IMG/VR virus record: IMGVR_UViG_3300049911_000129
Coordinates: 35,995-99,994 of that record
Reading direction: 5' to 3' (one strand)
Source of the DNA: a virus
Length of the DNA: 64,000 bases
Made by a program: the position numbers and the translations under genes. Under the pieces are notes generated by a model. The model was given only the letters and a program-made list of their open reading frames with translations. It was not told the DNA's origin and did not search any database. Each line of letters opens with the position of its first letter. Positions within the stretch are counted from its first letter, which is position 1. Below, one piece after another: positions 8,281 through 16,919 of the stretch.

Positions 8281-8679
8281 ATGGGCGACGAGGACGGCAA
8301 GGCAGAGGAGCAGGCGGTAGGGACGGCCGACGTCGGGCTCGCCAACGGGCGGTGCCCGTTCAGGGGCATAGTGCTAGGCGGAGGCGGCGACGCCCACACG
8401 TTCATGGTCGACGAGCGGTGCCCACCTGGCATCCCGGCCATGAGGGTTCGGGTGTATCTCGACAAGAACAAGCCGGACGAGGAGGTCCCCGGCGCGATGT
8501 TGGTGCCGGTACTGCGCGAGGGCACGCCGTGCTACGAGTGCATGGATACGCTTAGGCGCGAGGAGGAGGCGGGGTTCGGCAAGAGCAGGCACAAGATCAG
8601 CGACTTCAAGCCGGCGAGGCGGCGGGCATCCGGGCGGCGCAAGCCGCGGAGGAAGTATGGCTGGCAAGCGAGCCGATAA
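8281..8679 (+). CDS. Unknown 132-residue protein
   Basis: ATG follows the previous stop by two bases. Contains C-P-x-R near residue 24, a Gly-rich turn, a C-x-x-C pair (about residue 82) and a very basic Arg/Lys C-terminal tail that may bind nucleic acid. No family recognised. Overlaps the next gene by 23 bases. Confidence 0.6.
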   Translation: MGDEDGKAEEQAVGTADVGLANGRCPFRGIVLGGGGDAHTFMVDERCPPGIPAMRVRVYLDKNKPDEEVPGAMLVPVLREGTPCYECMDTLRREEEAGFGKSRHKISDFKPARRRASGRRKPRRKYGWQASR

Positions 8680-8926
8680 GTCGAAGGTCTTCGGGACCTT
8701 CATGGTCAACCCGACGACGCAGCTCCGGGTCTCGACGCAGACGAACCCGAAGACCGGGGTGCGTTCGGTCAGCATCAGGAAGTATTGGCTTCCGGCCAGC
8801 GGGGACCGGTTCCTGCCGACGAGGATAGGGGTCGAGATCTACCGCGAGCACGCGACGGGCGTGCTGGACGCCATCGTCGAGGCCGTCAGGGACCTGATGG
8901 CGGCGCCAGTCAAGGGAGGCATATGA
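8657..8926 (+). CDS. Unknown 89-residue protein
   Basis: GGAGGAAG site before the ATG, located inside the end of the preceding gene. A beta-rich middle follows a basic N-terminus. No family recognised. Confidence 0.65.
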   Translation: MAGKRADKSKVFGTFMVNPTTQLRVSTQTNPKTGVRSVSIRKYWLPASGDRFLPTRIGVEIYREHATGVLDAIVEAVRDLMAAPVKGGI

Positions 8927-9120
8927 TGAGCAAGTGCGCATGCGGCGGGAACATGGTCAAGGTCTGGGACACGGAGCAGGACCTGCCGAGGGTGAAGTGC
9001 GACAACCCAATGCACAGCCCGGCGCGCCGCTGGGAGGGTGAGGACGATCCCCTGATCCAGCTGCTGAAGACCCCGGGCGCGTTCGTCATGGACATGACAG
9101 ATCCGGAAGGGATCCGATAG
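8923..9120 (+). CDS. Small Cys-containing protein (65 aa)
   Basis: ATGATG at 8923/8926 overlaps the previous TGA, and GGGAGG lies upstream. Begins with C-x-C and has another Cys near residue 26, a possible small metal-binding protein. No family recognised. Confidence 0.6.
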   Translation: MMSKCACGGNMVKVWDTEQDLPRVKCDNPMHSPARRWEGEDDPLIQLLKTPGAFVMDMTDPEGIR

Positions 9121-9136
9121 CGAAAGGAGAATCGCC

Positions 9137-9766
9137 GTGGTGGCGATGCAAGCGATAGGCAAGAGTAGGGTCGGACGCGTGGGGTGTGGACACCCGGCGC
9201 CGTGCGGGTGCCCATACGGCGGCGCCTGCTGCGAGGACTGCGTACTGCCAGATTGTGTGCTGCCCGACGAGGTCGAGCTCCGCGGCGCTGCCAGGGCGCG
9301 CCCGTCGGTCGACAAGGTCATGATGATACTGGCGGGCATGCTAGCCGGTGGGCCACGGCCGCTGCCGGAGATACGGATGGCCGTGGAGGGCATAGGGTTC
9401 GGCGAACGAACCCTGTACGCGGCGAAGGACACGCTCGGCATCGTCGGCCAGATGTCCCGCGCGGGCGGGCATCCGACGTGCCTGTGGGCGTTGCCGCCGC
9501 GGGCGACCGAACCACTGGTGGAGGACGAGCCGGCCAAGCCGGCCGCCCCCGCGAGGACGGGGCGTATATTGAAGGTAGGGGACCCGTGTCCGCGCTGCCG
9601 CGGGCGGCTATTCAGCGAGCGGGGCGACCTCTACTGTCTGAACTGCGGGTACAGGGAGTCGGACGGCATCGATGCGGCGCTCGCGATGATCACGACTGAG
9701 CGTGCACTTATCCGTCCCGTACCACTTCCTCTGGTTGCTAGAGGTGAGGAGGTCAGCGATGACTAG
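9137..9766 (+). CDS. Winged-helix-like protein with two Cys clusters
   Basis: 209 residues (GTG 9137; ATG 9146 is an alternative). The N-terminal ~40 residues carry eight Cys. The middle (about 55-122) resembles the winged helix seen at the ends of phage replication and primase proteins (P-L-P-E-I-R, G-E-R-T-L-Y-A-A-K-D, W-A-L-P-P). The C-terminal C-P-R-C/C-L-N-C-G-Y forms a zinc ribbon. A DNA-binding regulator or replication accessory is plausible, by pattern only. Confidence 0.6.
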   Translation: MVAMQAIGKSRVGRVGCGHPAPCGCPYGGACCEDCVLPDCVLPDEVELRGAARARPSVDKVMMILAGMLAGGPRPLPEIRMAVEGIGFGERTLYAAKDTLGIVGQMSRAGGHPTCLWALPPRATEPLVEDEPAKPAAPARTGRILKVGDPCPRCRGRLFSERGDLYCLNCGYRESDGIDAALAMITTERALIRPVPLPLVARGEEVSDD

Positions 9767-10223
9767 GATAGCCATCGTAGGCCCGAAGTCGGGCGTCAAC
9801 TCGATGCGTGTGGTCAGCTACGTGCGCGACCTCCCGGTCGGGACGGTAGTGGTCTCGACGGGGGCGAAGGGCGTAGAGGAAACCGCGGCGTGGGCGGCCG
9901 AGGCACGCAGCCTCGAGACGGTCGTCTGCCGACCCGACTGGGACCGCTTCGTCCTCGTCGGCGGCAGGGGCACCGACAAATGGGCCGCGCTCGACGCCAT
10001 GAACAACGACATCGTGGACAAGTGCGACGAGGTGCATGCGTTCCTGCACTGGGGCTCGAGGGACGGCCATGTGCTGTCGGTGGCGGCCAAGGCCCGGCGG
10101 CTCGGCAAGACGGTCATCGTCCGCTGGGACAACGGCAACGAGGCCATAGTCCCACGTCTGCCGCCCCCGCTGCGCGCGTCGCTCGCGCGATTCCTATTCC
10201 CATGGGAGGACGCGTCGCGATGA
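9759..10223 (+). CDS. SLOG/DUF2493-like Rossmann protein
   Basis: ATG at 9759 has GGTGAGGAGG upstream and overlaps the previous gene; an in-frame GTG-like start at 9702 is not needed. 154 residues with a Rossmann-type start (R-I-A-I-V-G), a S-T-G-A-K-G-V-E turn, C-R-P-D-W-D-R and a later M-N-N-D-I-V. This order matches the SLOG superfamily, whose members bind nucleotide-derived ligands. Exact ligand and role are unknown. Confidence 0.6.
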   Translation: MTRIAIVGPKSGVNSMRVVSYVRDLPVGTVVVSTGAKGVEETAAWAAEARSLETVVCRPDWDRFVLVGGRGTDKWAALDAMNNDIVDKCDEVHAFLHWGSRDGHVLSVAAKARRLGKTVIVRWDNGNEAIVPRLPPPLRASLARFLFPWEDASR

Positions 10224-10495
10224 AGGTAGGGGACTACATCCGGCCCAGGGACCGGAAGCGGCAGGACGAGGTCTTCCTGGTCGCGAGCATCGAGCTCGAG
10301 ATAGACGAGGGGTACCTCGCGAGGGGCGGCAACAGGCAGCTGGCGGCGATGCCGATACTGCAGCTGACGGCCCCGCCGGGGTCGCCGTATGGGGACCAGG
10401 TCCTGCGGTCGCCGTGGGACTTCGAGGTCATGACGGACCGGTCACCCAGGACGATGGGGAGGCTCAAGGCGGCTTGGCGCAAGCACGGGGTATAA
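10220..10495 (+). CDS. Unknown protein, paralogue A of a tandem pair
   Basis: ATGA overlap with the previous gene. 91 residues beginning M-K-V-G-D-Y-I and containing D-E-V-F-L-V-x-x-I-E-L-x-I-D-E. The same skeleton is found in the protein at 10514, so the two arose by duplication. Function unknown. Its stop lies inside the next -10 box. Confidence 0.7.
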   Translation: MKVGDYIRPRDRKRQDEVFLVASIELEIDEGYLARGGNRQLAAMPILQLTAPPGSPYGDQVLRSPWDFEVMTDRSPRTMGRLKAAWRKHGV

Positions 10496-10499
10496 TATG
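10489..10499 (+). promoter_or_regulatory. GGTATAAT-type promoter
   Basis: TATAAT at 10491-10496 preceded by GGGG, overlapping the stop of the previous gene. No TTGACA-like box at the usual distance. Member of the recurring GGTATNAT class. Confidence 0.5.
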
Positions 10500-10513
10500 A
10501 TCGGAGGCACGAG

Positions 10514-10792
10514 GTGAGGGTAGGGGACTGGATTCAGAATAGGGAGCGGCCGGACGAGGTATTCTTGGTCGAGGGCATCGAGCTCACGATCGACGAGACC
10601 CTGGTGCACGAGGCCGGCACGGGTCGGGGCTCGAGGCTACTGAGGCAGAGGGCGGTTATGCCGCTCATCGGGCTGAGGGCACCTACGGAGTCTTCGTACC
10701 CGGGCGGGTTCACGCAGTACCCGGCGGACTTCAGGGTCATATCGGTACAGGAGATGGAGGAGGTCAAGGCATCATGGCGAACGAGAAGCTGA
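10514..10792 (+). CDS. Unknown protein, paralogue B of a tandem pair
   Basis: GTG start with GGAGGCACGAG upstream. 92 residues; the start M-R-V-G-D-W-I and D-E-V-F-L-V-E-G-I-E-L-T-I-D-E align with the neighbour at 10220. Having its own promoter between the copies suggests separate expression. Confidence 0.7.
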   Translation: MRVGDWIQNRERPDEVFLVEGIELTIDETLVHEAGTGRGSRLLRQRAVMPLIGLRAPTESSYPGGFTQYPADFRVISVQEMEEVKASWRTRS

Positions 10793-11235
10793 GCCTACCG
10801 CCGGCGGTCATCCGCGCGCTGGCGGCGAGGGCGGTGGAGGTGGACTCGCTGGACGCGGAGATCAAGGCGAAGTCTGCCCGCATGGCGCTGCTGCGCGGCG
10901 AGATACGGGAGACCGTCGAGAAGTACGTCGACCTGGTGCCGCTCGTCGGGGCCAGCAGGATCATCCCGCTGTCCACGGTCGGACGGCAGATCCGCGTGAC
11001 GTACACGACCGGGACGCCCGGCATGGACTACGGCGCGCTCCAGTCGAAGATCGGCGACCGGGTCTTCGCGCGAATCACCAAGGCGACCGCGTGGGAGCTG
11101 GACGTTGACAGGGTGAACAAGGCCATCGAGCGCGAGGAGCTCAAGGAGTCCGACCTCGTGGCCTGCGTTACGGAGGCACCGGCGCGCAAGCCGTCAGTCT
11201 ACGTGGACGACCTGAAGGGGGCAGAGGTATTATGA
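10774..11235 (+). CDS. Unknown 153-residue protein with coiled-coil N-terminus
   Basis: ATG inside the end of the previous gene, with GGAGGTCAAGG upstream. Residues 10-50 form an Ala/Glu/Arg/Leu helix likely to coil. A beta-type segment follows (R-Q-I-R-V-T-Y). Ends with a short acidic tail. No family recognised with certainty. Confidence 0.7.
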   Translation: MANEKLSLPPAVIRALAARAVEVDSLDAEIKAKSARMALLRGEIRETVEKYVDLVPLVGASRIIPLSTVGRQIRVTYTTGTPGMDYGALQSKIGDRVFARITKATAWELDVDRVNKAIEREELKESDLVACVTEAPARKPSVYVDDLKGAEVL

Positions 11236-11522
11236 GCGATGACATCGATGGCACGGTCATAGTCGAGGTCTCGGTGCATACCGTTGGCCGCCCGCTGGTG
11301 GCCAAGGTCCGCGACTTCTCCAACTTCACGACGCTGGAGATCCTGGTCAGTGGGGGGCCAACACGCCCGGACCAGAAGATCGCGTTCTTCATCGGGCACC
11401 ACGACGACGCACAGCTCGAGGCCGTGGTCAACGGCATCCTCGAGGCCAGGCCGGAGCTCAGGGAGAAGCTGGTGCGAGAGGACACGGGTCCGGAGGAGGC
11501 GGTAGGCGATGGGCAGGCGTAG
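11232..11522 (+). CDS. Unknown 96-residue acidic protein
   Basis: ATGA overlap with the preceding gene. Alternating hydrophobic residues in the first half suggest beta strands; the second half is helical and acidic. No family recognised. Confidence 0.65.
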   Translation: MSDDIDGTVIVEVSVHTVGRPLVAKVRDFSNFTTLEILVSGGPTRPDQKIAFFIGHHDDAQLEAVVNGILEARPELREKLVREDTGPEEAVGDGQA

Positions 11523-11952
11523 GCGCATAGCGGACGGCGACCCGCTGCCGACCAAGGTGACGGTAGACGTCTGCCAGTGGTGCGCGGCGCGCGGCCTGCC
11601 GTGCGAGAAGTATGACATCCCCGAGCTCGGGCTGTCGCAGCTAAGCTGGGAGGTCGCGGCGAGGATCGCCCTCGCCTGGAACGACGGCAACGACCTCAGC
11701 CTCATACTCCGGCGGATCCAAGGGGCGATGGCGTCGAGGGGCAACCTCTCGGACAAGCAGGTGCTCAGCGAGATCCAGTCGGCGCTCATGGCCGGCCTCG
11801 GGCCGGCGGCGGAGGGGTCGCTCTACGGGCGGCCGCTGTCCGAGTGGCTGGCGGTCGGGCGCGCGATGCAGGAGTTCGACATCCACGACGCGGACGAGCT
11901 GCGCCGGCGGATGATCTACCTGAAGGGCGTGATTGCGATGGTGGCGAAGTGA
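11509..11952 (+). CDS. Unknown 147-residue protein
   Basis: Overlaps the previous gene by 14 bases, with GGAGGCGG upstream. A C-x-x-C pair near residue 22 precedes a mainly helical body. No family recognised. Confidence 0.65.
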   Translation: MGRRRRIADGDPLPTKVTVDVCQWCAARGLPCEKYDIPELGLSQLSWEVAARIALAWNDGNDLSLILRRIQGAMASRGNLSDKQVLSEIQSALMAGLGPAAEGSLYGRPLSEWLAVGRAMQEFDIHDADELRRRMIYLKGVIAMVAK

Positions 11953-12356
11953 GGCTGATCAGTTGGCTGCAGGACAGGTGGTACGCCGCGAGGTGCTTCG
12001 TGCAGCGCGGCCGCCGCGGCTGGTCGGACGGCGACTGGTGGGTGGGGTACTCATACTTCGGGCGCGTCATGGTCGGTATGCTGACGGAACTGCGGGACAA
12101 GGGCCACGGCTATTGGTGCCCGGACATGCCGTTCCCCAGCAGCTTCTCCCAGGGCGTCGCGTGCGACGATGACGACGCCGACAACGAGTGTCGCCGCTGG
12201 TGGCGGGAGACGCTGACGACGATGATCGAGGGCTTCGAGCGGATGGCCACCGCCGAGGATCTGCTCGGCGACGCCTGGGCGAACCCGGAGACCGATCCGC
12301 AGATCATCGAGGCGCTCAGGCTGTTCGCGCTGTACTGGCCGGCGCTGTGGGACTGA
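11949..12356 (+). CDS. Conserved phage protein (W-S-D-x-D-W type), 135 aa
   Basis: GTG at 11949 overlaps the TGA of the previous gene. The pattern R-G-W-S-D-G-D-W-W near residue 25, a helix ending in K-G-H-G-Y, and a later W-x-x-x-L-x-x-M-I-x-G-F-E resembles a protein widespread in phages of many hosts, with no known function. Role unassigned. Confidence 0.65.
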   Translation: MRLISWLQDRWYAARCFVQRGRRGWSDGDWWVGYSYFGRVMVGMLTELRDKGHGYWCPDMPFPSSFSQGVACDDDDADNECRRWWRETLTTMIEGFERMATAEDLLGDAWANPETDPQIIEALRLFALYWPALWD

Positions 12357-12359
12357 ACG

Positions 12360-13013
12360 ATGCACACGAGCATTAGGCTAGATGCGCTGAGGCTGCCGCT
12401 GGCAGACGAGAGCGTCGACACCATCATCACGGACCCGCCGTGGCACTTCGACCGGCGCGTTAGCGCGAGGGCGAAGGCCGTCAAGGCGACGGACTACCCC
12501 ATCCTGGAGGACCACCAGATGCGGGAGGCGATCGCCGAGGCGTGCAGGGTCCTCAAGCCCGGCGCGCACCTCTATGTGTTCTGCCCCGAGCAGAAGCTCG
12601 GCTGGCTGCTTGGCAACTACCCCCTGATGCTGGAGCACTTCCATACGCTCGTCTGGGTGAAGACGCGCAAGGATGGGACAGACTTGAGGATCGGGCTTGG
12701 GCATTCGTATCGCGTCGCGCATGAGTTCATCGTGTGCTTCTGGCGGCGGTCGTATGACGACGTCAGCGCCGAGATGGCAGGTAAGCCGGTGAAGTTGCGC
12801 CGGCGGCCGCTCATGACTAAGTCTGTTCCGACTGTGTTCTTCGCCCCGCCGATCGGCGGGTCGCGCAAGCCGCCGGAGATCTACGCCGCGCTGGCCCGGG
12901 CGAGCACGCCGCCGGGTGCTGTCATCCTGGACATGTTCGCGGGGCTTGACCCCCTCGGGCAGGCCGGGTTGGACGGGTATGTTACTGTCAGCGGAGACAT
13001 CAGAGCATGGTGA
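12360..13013 (+). CDS. DNA methyltransferase (N6-adenine or N4-cytosine type)
   Basis: 217 residues. Catalytic motif D-P-P-W at residues 25-28, and a late L-D-M-F-A-G-L block near residue 190 resembling the SAM-binding F-x-G-x-G motif but lacking its second Gly. The order catalytic-then-SAM places it in the beta class. It probably protects phage DNA from host restriction or marks it; no recognition sequence can be read. It sits directly before the polymerase gene. Confidence 0.8.
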   Translation: MHTSIRLDALRLPLADESVDTIITDPPWHFDRRVSARAKAVKATDYPILEDHQMREAIAEACRVLKPGAHLYVFCPEQKLGWLLGNYPLMLEHFHTLVWVKTRKDGTDLRIGLGHSYRVAHEFIVCFWRRSYDDVSAEMAGKPVKLRRRPLMTKSVPTVFFAPPIGGSRKPPEIYAALARASTPPGAVILDMFAGLDPLGQAGLDGYVTVSGDIRAW

Positions 13014-15643
13014 ATGACGGTGAGGCTCCGCGCTACAAGCCGCGGACCGACAGGCAGCTGAACGACGTCCGGAACCTGGAGGCGGAGGATGTGCCGCCCC
13101 TGACTCCGGGCGCTACCGCGTTGCGGCGGGACGTGCGCAACCCGCGGTGCGAGGCGTGCCCGCTGTCGCAGGGGGTTCTCAACGTCTGCATGATGGGCGA
13201 CGGGCCGGTCCCCGCCGACGGGATGATCATCGGTTCGGCCCCGGGACTGGTGGACGACAGGGTCGGGAGCCCGCTGCGCAATGAGCCCGGGATCTACCTG
13301 GACGAGATACTCGCCGACGCCGGGGTGGCGCGAGACGACGTCTATGTGACGAGCGCGGTCAAGTGCGCTCCGCCGGCCGCCGGCAACAGGGACGCGGACA
13401 TTAAGAAGGCGATCAAGCCGTGCGGCGTCTACCTCAGGCGGGAGATCGAGGCAGTGAAGCCGAAGGTCATCCTCCTCATGGGCGCACCGGCGCTCAAGGC
13501 CATCACCGGCAAGGAGGCAGTGACATCGGCCAGGGGGCAGGAGTACTTCGACGAGGACCTCAAGGCGTGGGTCATCGTATCGATGCACCCGTCGTGGGTC
13601 CTAGAGCACCCCAACGGCCACGACAACTTCTATGGCGACGTCGGGAGGTTCGTGCGCAGGCTCCGCGGGGAGGCGCCACCGGCCGACCCGGAGGTCAGGA
13701 TCTGCATGACGCGCGAGGAGGTGGATCTCTGCCTCGCGAGGTTCGAGAAGGCCGGCCCGTTCAGCTGCGACCTCGAGACCCAAGGCTTCTTCGACTTCAG
13801 GACCGGCGCCAAGATATGGATGCTCGCGCTGTCGGACGACCCGCAACTGGGCTTCGTCATCCCGCTCGAGCACCCTGAGTCGCCGTGGGTTGGGCACGAG
13901 TCATACCTGCGAGACCTGTGGACCCGCATCGGCGCGCTGCTCGAGGGCGGCAAGACGGTGTGGCACAACGCCAAGTTCGACTCGCGGTGGACATACCGCC
14001 GCGGCATCACACCGAACGTCTGGTTCGACACGGCCACCGCGGCCCACCTGCTGGACGAGAACAGGCCGATAAACCTCGAGGACCTGGCGGTCTCCGAGCT
14101 CGGCGCGTCGCGCTGGGGCAAGGGCAAGATCAAGTTCGATCCGCCCGATCCGCTCGAGAAGATGGCCATCTACTCCGGCGTCGACGTCGCGCATACGCAC
14201 GGGCTCTACATGAAGTTCCGCGAGAAGCTAGGGGCGGACCAGCAGCTCGCCAGGCTGTACAAGTACGCCTGCCTACCGGGGGCGGCCGCGCTCTGCAAGG
14301 CAGAGGTGCACGGCATATGGCTCGACCAGAAGCGGCTGGAGACGCGCGAGGGCGAGACAAAGGTACTCGTGGCGGAGACGGTCGAGAAGCTGTACAACTT
14401 CGTCCCGCCGGCGATGCTCGGCGACGCGGAGGCCCAGGCGGCGAAGTCGAAGCTCGGGCACCCGTTCGGGTCGAGCTCGACATTCCTCCTGGAGTGGCTG
14501 TTCGGGGAGGCGGGCCTCGGGGTCAAGGCGCACAGGCTGACGCCGAAGAAGAAGGCGCCGGCGACCGACAAGAGCGCCCTCGACGAGCTCGCGGGCCAGC
14601 ACCCGGCGATCGACCTCGTGCTGATGCTCAGGCACGCCGAGAAGCAGATCACCTTCTTCAACCAGTGGAAGGAGTTCTTAGGACCCGACGGCAGGCTGCA
14701 CCCGTTCTTCAACATGGTCGGCACCGTGACCGGCCGGAGGAGCTGCGCCACGCCGAACCTGCACCAGGTGCCGCGTGAGGTCTACTTGAAGTCCATCTTC
14801 GGCGCGCCTCCTGGGTGGCGGTTCATCGACGCTGACTACTCGCAGGTCGAGCTGCGCATCGCGGCGTTCCTGTCCGGCGACCCGATCATGCTGCTGGCGT
14901 TCCAGTTGGGGCGGGACATCCACTCCCTGACGGCGGCGCAGGTGACCGGCAAGTTCGGGAAGCTGGTAGACCGGTTCGGCCTCGCCGGGCAGGGCATAGA
15001 GGACCTGCTCCACCACGATGACTTCATGGCCGCTATAGAGTCGGCGGTCACCAAGGTCGAGAGGGATATGGCCAAGGCGGTCAACTTCGGGTTCCTCTTC
15101 GGCATGGGCGCCCGCGGGTTCCAGGTGTACGCGAAGGAGAAGTACGGGCTGACCGTCTCGCTCGAGGAGGCGACGGCGTTCCGGGCCATGTTCTTCGGCC
15201 TGTACCGCGAGCTCCTGTCGTGGCACGCGCGGCAGAAGGCGATCCTGCGGAAGTCGCTGGAGGTCAGGGACCCGGCCGGTCGGCTGCGGCACCTGGCGAC
15301 CATCATGTCGGTCGACGAGGGGCTACGCGCAGAGGCCGAGCGGCAGTCCATCAACTCCCCGGTGCAGGGGTTCGGCGGCGACTTGACGCTGACGTCAGAG
15401 GGCATCTTCGGGCTCGAGCTGGACTGGGACGAGTGCAGGATGGTCGGCGAGGTCCATGACTCGATACTGTTCGAGGTCAGGGAGGACCTGGTTGACAAGT
15501 GGGTACCCGTCATAAAGAAGGTCATGGAGTACCCCGAGCTGCGTGAGCGATTCGGACTGGAGTTCACCGTCCCGCTGGTCGCCGACGTCAAGGTCGGCCA
15601 GCATTGGGGCGAGTGCGAGCTGTGGCGGGAGAAGGCCGCATAG
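13007..15643 (+). CDS. Uracil-DNA glycosylase / DNA polymerase I fusion
   Basis: 878 residues. About residues 30-225 resemble family 4/5 uracil-DNA glycosylases: four Cys placed as for a 4Fe-4S cluster, the G-S-A-P-G motif at 76-80, and a late H-P-S-W. Residues ~240-400 are a 3'-5' exonuclease (Asp255 and Glu257 in DLETQG, then H-N-A-K-F-D and Y-S-G-V-D). The rest is a family A polymerase: Asp610 in motif A, K-A-V-N-F-G-F-L-F-G in motif B, and His817-Asp818 in motif C. It would replicate phage DNA while a tethered glycosylase meets uracil. There is no 5' exonuclease domain. Replicative polymerase assignment is firm; the UDG activity is inferred. Confidence 0.9.
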   Translation: MVNDGEAPRYKPRTDRQLNDVRNLEAEDVPPLTPGATALRRDVRNPRCEACPLSQGVLNVCMMGDGPVPADGMIIGSAPGLVDDRVGSPLRNEPGIYLDEILADAGVARDDVYVTSAVKCAPPAAGNRDADIKKAIKPCGVYLRREIEAVKPKVILLMGAPALKAITGKEAVTSARGQEYFDEDLKAWVIVSMHPSWVLEHPNGHDNFYGDVGRFVRRLRGEAPPADPEVRICMTREEVDLCLARFEKAGPFSCDLETQGFFDFRTGAKIWMLALSDDPQLGFVIPLEHPESPWVGHESYLRDLWTRIGALLEGGKTVWHNAKFDSRWTYRRGITPNVWFDTATAAHLLDENRPINLEDLAVSELGASRWGKGKIKFDPPDPLEKMAIYSGVDVAHTHGLYMKFREKLGADQQLARLYKYACLPGAAALCKAEVHGIWLDQKRLETREGETKVLVAETVEKLYNFVPPAMLGDAEAQAAKSKLGHPFGSSSTFLLEWLFGEAGLGVKAHRLTPKKKAPATDKSALDELAGQHPAIDLVLMLRHAEKQITFFNQWKEFLGPDGRLHPFFNMVGTVTGRRSCATPNLHQVPREVYLKSIFGAPPGWRFIDADYSQVELRIAAFLSGDPIMLLAFQLGRDIHSLTAAQVTGKFGKLVDRFGLAGQGIEDLLHHDDFMAAIESAVTKVERDMAKAVNFGFLFGMGARGFQVYAKEKYGLTVSLEEATAFRAMFFGLYRELLSWHARQKAILRKSLEVRDPAGRLRHLATIMSVDEGLRAEAERQSINSPVQGFGGDLTLTSEGIFGLELDWDECRMVGEVHDSILFEVREDLVDKWVPVIKKVMEYPELRERFGLEFTVPLVADVKVGQHWGECELWREKAA

Positions 15644-15676
15644 CCGCCCGCTGACGGCGCGGCCGCCGGCGATCGC

Positions 15677-15688
15677 GGTATGATAATG
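15677..15688 (+). promoter_or_regulatory. GGTATNAT-type promoter
   Basis: TATGAT (15679-15684) preceded by GCGG, followed by AATGAAGG, in an 85-base gap that is otherwise GC-rich. No -35 consensus. Confidence 0.45.
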
Positions 15689-15728
15689 AAGGCGCGGGCG
15701 TGCGAGACGCTGGAAGGGAAATGGTACG

Positions 15729-15944
15729 ATGGACATACCAGTCAGGCTAGCCCGGAAGGGCGGCAACGCCGGTGAAAAGCAGGCCGGGGTCTACTACGGT
15801 CGGCTCGTCGGCATCGTGTACGCACCACCGGAGGACGACGTCTTCGGGGTGGTGATCATAGAAGATGGGATCTTCAGGCTGGTCCAGCTTGACCAGCTGA
15901 GGGCGGTTGACATGTCCGATCCCCCCGACGGTACGGAAGTATAG
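15729..15944 (+). CDS. Small unknown protein (71 aa)
   Basis: GGAAGGG site upstream and promoter 45 bases earlier. Mostly beta-type sequence (G-V-V-I-I-E, F-R-L-V-Q-L), perhaps a small barrel. No family recognised. Confidence 0.6.
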   Translation: MDIPVRLARKGGNAGEKQAGVYYGRLVGIVYAPPEDDVFGVVIIEDGIFRLVQLDQLRAVDMSDPPDGTEV

Positions 15945-15947
15945 AGG

Positions 15948-16181
15948 ATGACGAATGTCGATCTGGTCATGGCGCCCAGGTACCAGCGTGTACGCGCCAT
16001 TGACAGCCCCGACAACAGGGAGCGCGGCTTCGCAGGCAAGTGCGGTGAGATCCGGCACTACTCGTTTGGCGCGCAATCCTGGATGACCCCTGACGTACCA
16101 CCAAAGTCGTACGTCGACGTCGCGTTCGACGACGGGGCGTATGGGGTCAACATCTACGGTACAGAGCTGGAGGTCGAGTGA
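15948..16181 (+). CDS. Small unknown protein (77 aa)
   Basis: Starts three bases after the previous stop. Composition suggests a small beta barrel (D-V-A-F-D-D-G, final I-Y-G-T-E-L-E-V-E). Likely translated together with its neighbours. No family recognised. Confidence 0.6.
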   Translation: MTNVDLVMAPRYQRVRAIDSPDNRERGFAGKCGEIRHYSFGAQSWMTPDVPPKSYVDVAFDDGAYGVNIYGTELEVE

Positions 16182-16903
16182 TGGACGCACCGGAGTACCC
16201 GAAGATCAAGACGCTGTGGGTCCGCGGCGAGGACCACAAGGTCATACCGTGGGGCTGGAGCCAGCCGGAGTTCGGGTACCTCCGCGACTGCCAGTGGGAG
16301 TTGACCGAGAAGGTCGACGGGACGAATATCCGCGTGGCGCTGGAGCCGTTCCCGGAGTCGGGTGGGAATCCGTTTGACGACTGGTTCCTCGGCCTCTACG
16401 GGCGCACGAACGCCGCGGATATCCCGCCGTTTCTGGCGGACAAGCTCATGAGGCTGTTCACGGCAGACAATCTGAAGGCGCTCTGGCGCGGTCAGAAGGA
16501 CTGCAAGGAGTGCGGCGGCTTCGGTCGCGTCGGTCCGGCGACCTGCGGGTGCGTCGTGCCGTACCCGATCACCCTCTACGGCGAGGGGTTCGGGGAGCGG
16601 ATACAGAAGGTCGGCCACAAGTACATCCCCGACGGCGTCGACTTTACGCTGTTCGACGTCAGGGTCGGCGACGTGTGGCTGAAGCGCGAGGACGTCTACG
16701 AGGTAGCCGATAGGCTGGGGATCTCGCGCGTGCCGGTCGTGAAGGTGGCGACGCTGCATGAGGCGGCCGTCATGGTGCGCAATGGGATCCGATCGGCCTG
16801 GGGCGACTTCGAGGCCGAGGGCGTGGTGGCGCGGCCGACGGTCGAGCTGCAGACGCGGTTCGGCCGGCGGGTCATAGGCAAGCTGAAGACGAAGGACTTC
16901 TAG
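16181..16903 (+). CDS. RNA ligase, T4 Rnl2-like
   Basis: 240 residues. ATG 16181 is preferred over GTG 16178 because GGAGG (16169-16173) is well placed. Nucleotidyltransferase motifs are in order: K44-V-D-G-T-N (lysine that carries AMP), G-R-T near residue 72, a Y-G-E-G-F-G block, F-D-V-R, A-E-G-V-V-A-R and final G-K-L-K-T-K. An inserted C-x-x-C/C-x-C loop (about residues 108-124) may bind zinc and is unusual. It would seal nicked RNA such as cleaved tRNA. An ATP DNA ligase is less likely at this size, as no OB domain follows. Confidence 0.85.
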   Translation: MDAPEYPKIKTLWVRGEDHKVIPWGWSQPEFGYLRDCQWELTEKVDGTNIRVALEPFPESGGNPFDDWFLGLYGRTNAADIPPFLADKLMRLFTADNLKALWRGQKDCKECGGFGRVGPATCGCVVPYPITLYGEGFGERIQKVGHKYIPDGVDFTLFDVRVGDVWLKREDVYEVADRLGISRVPVVKVATLHEAAVMVRNGIRSAWGDFEAEGVVARPTVELQTRFGRRVIGKLKTKDF

Positions 16904-16919
16904 GAAAGGCAGGCACGGG

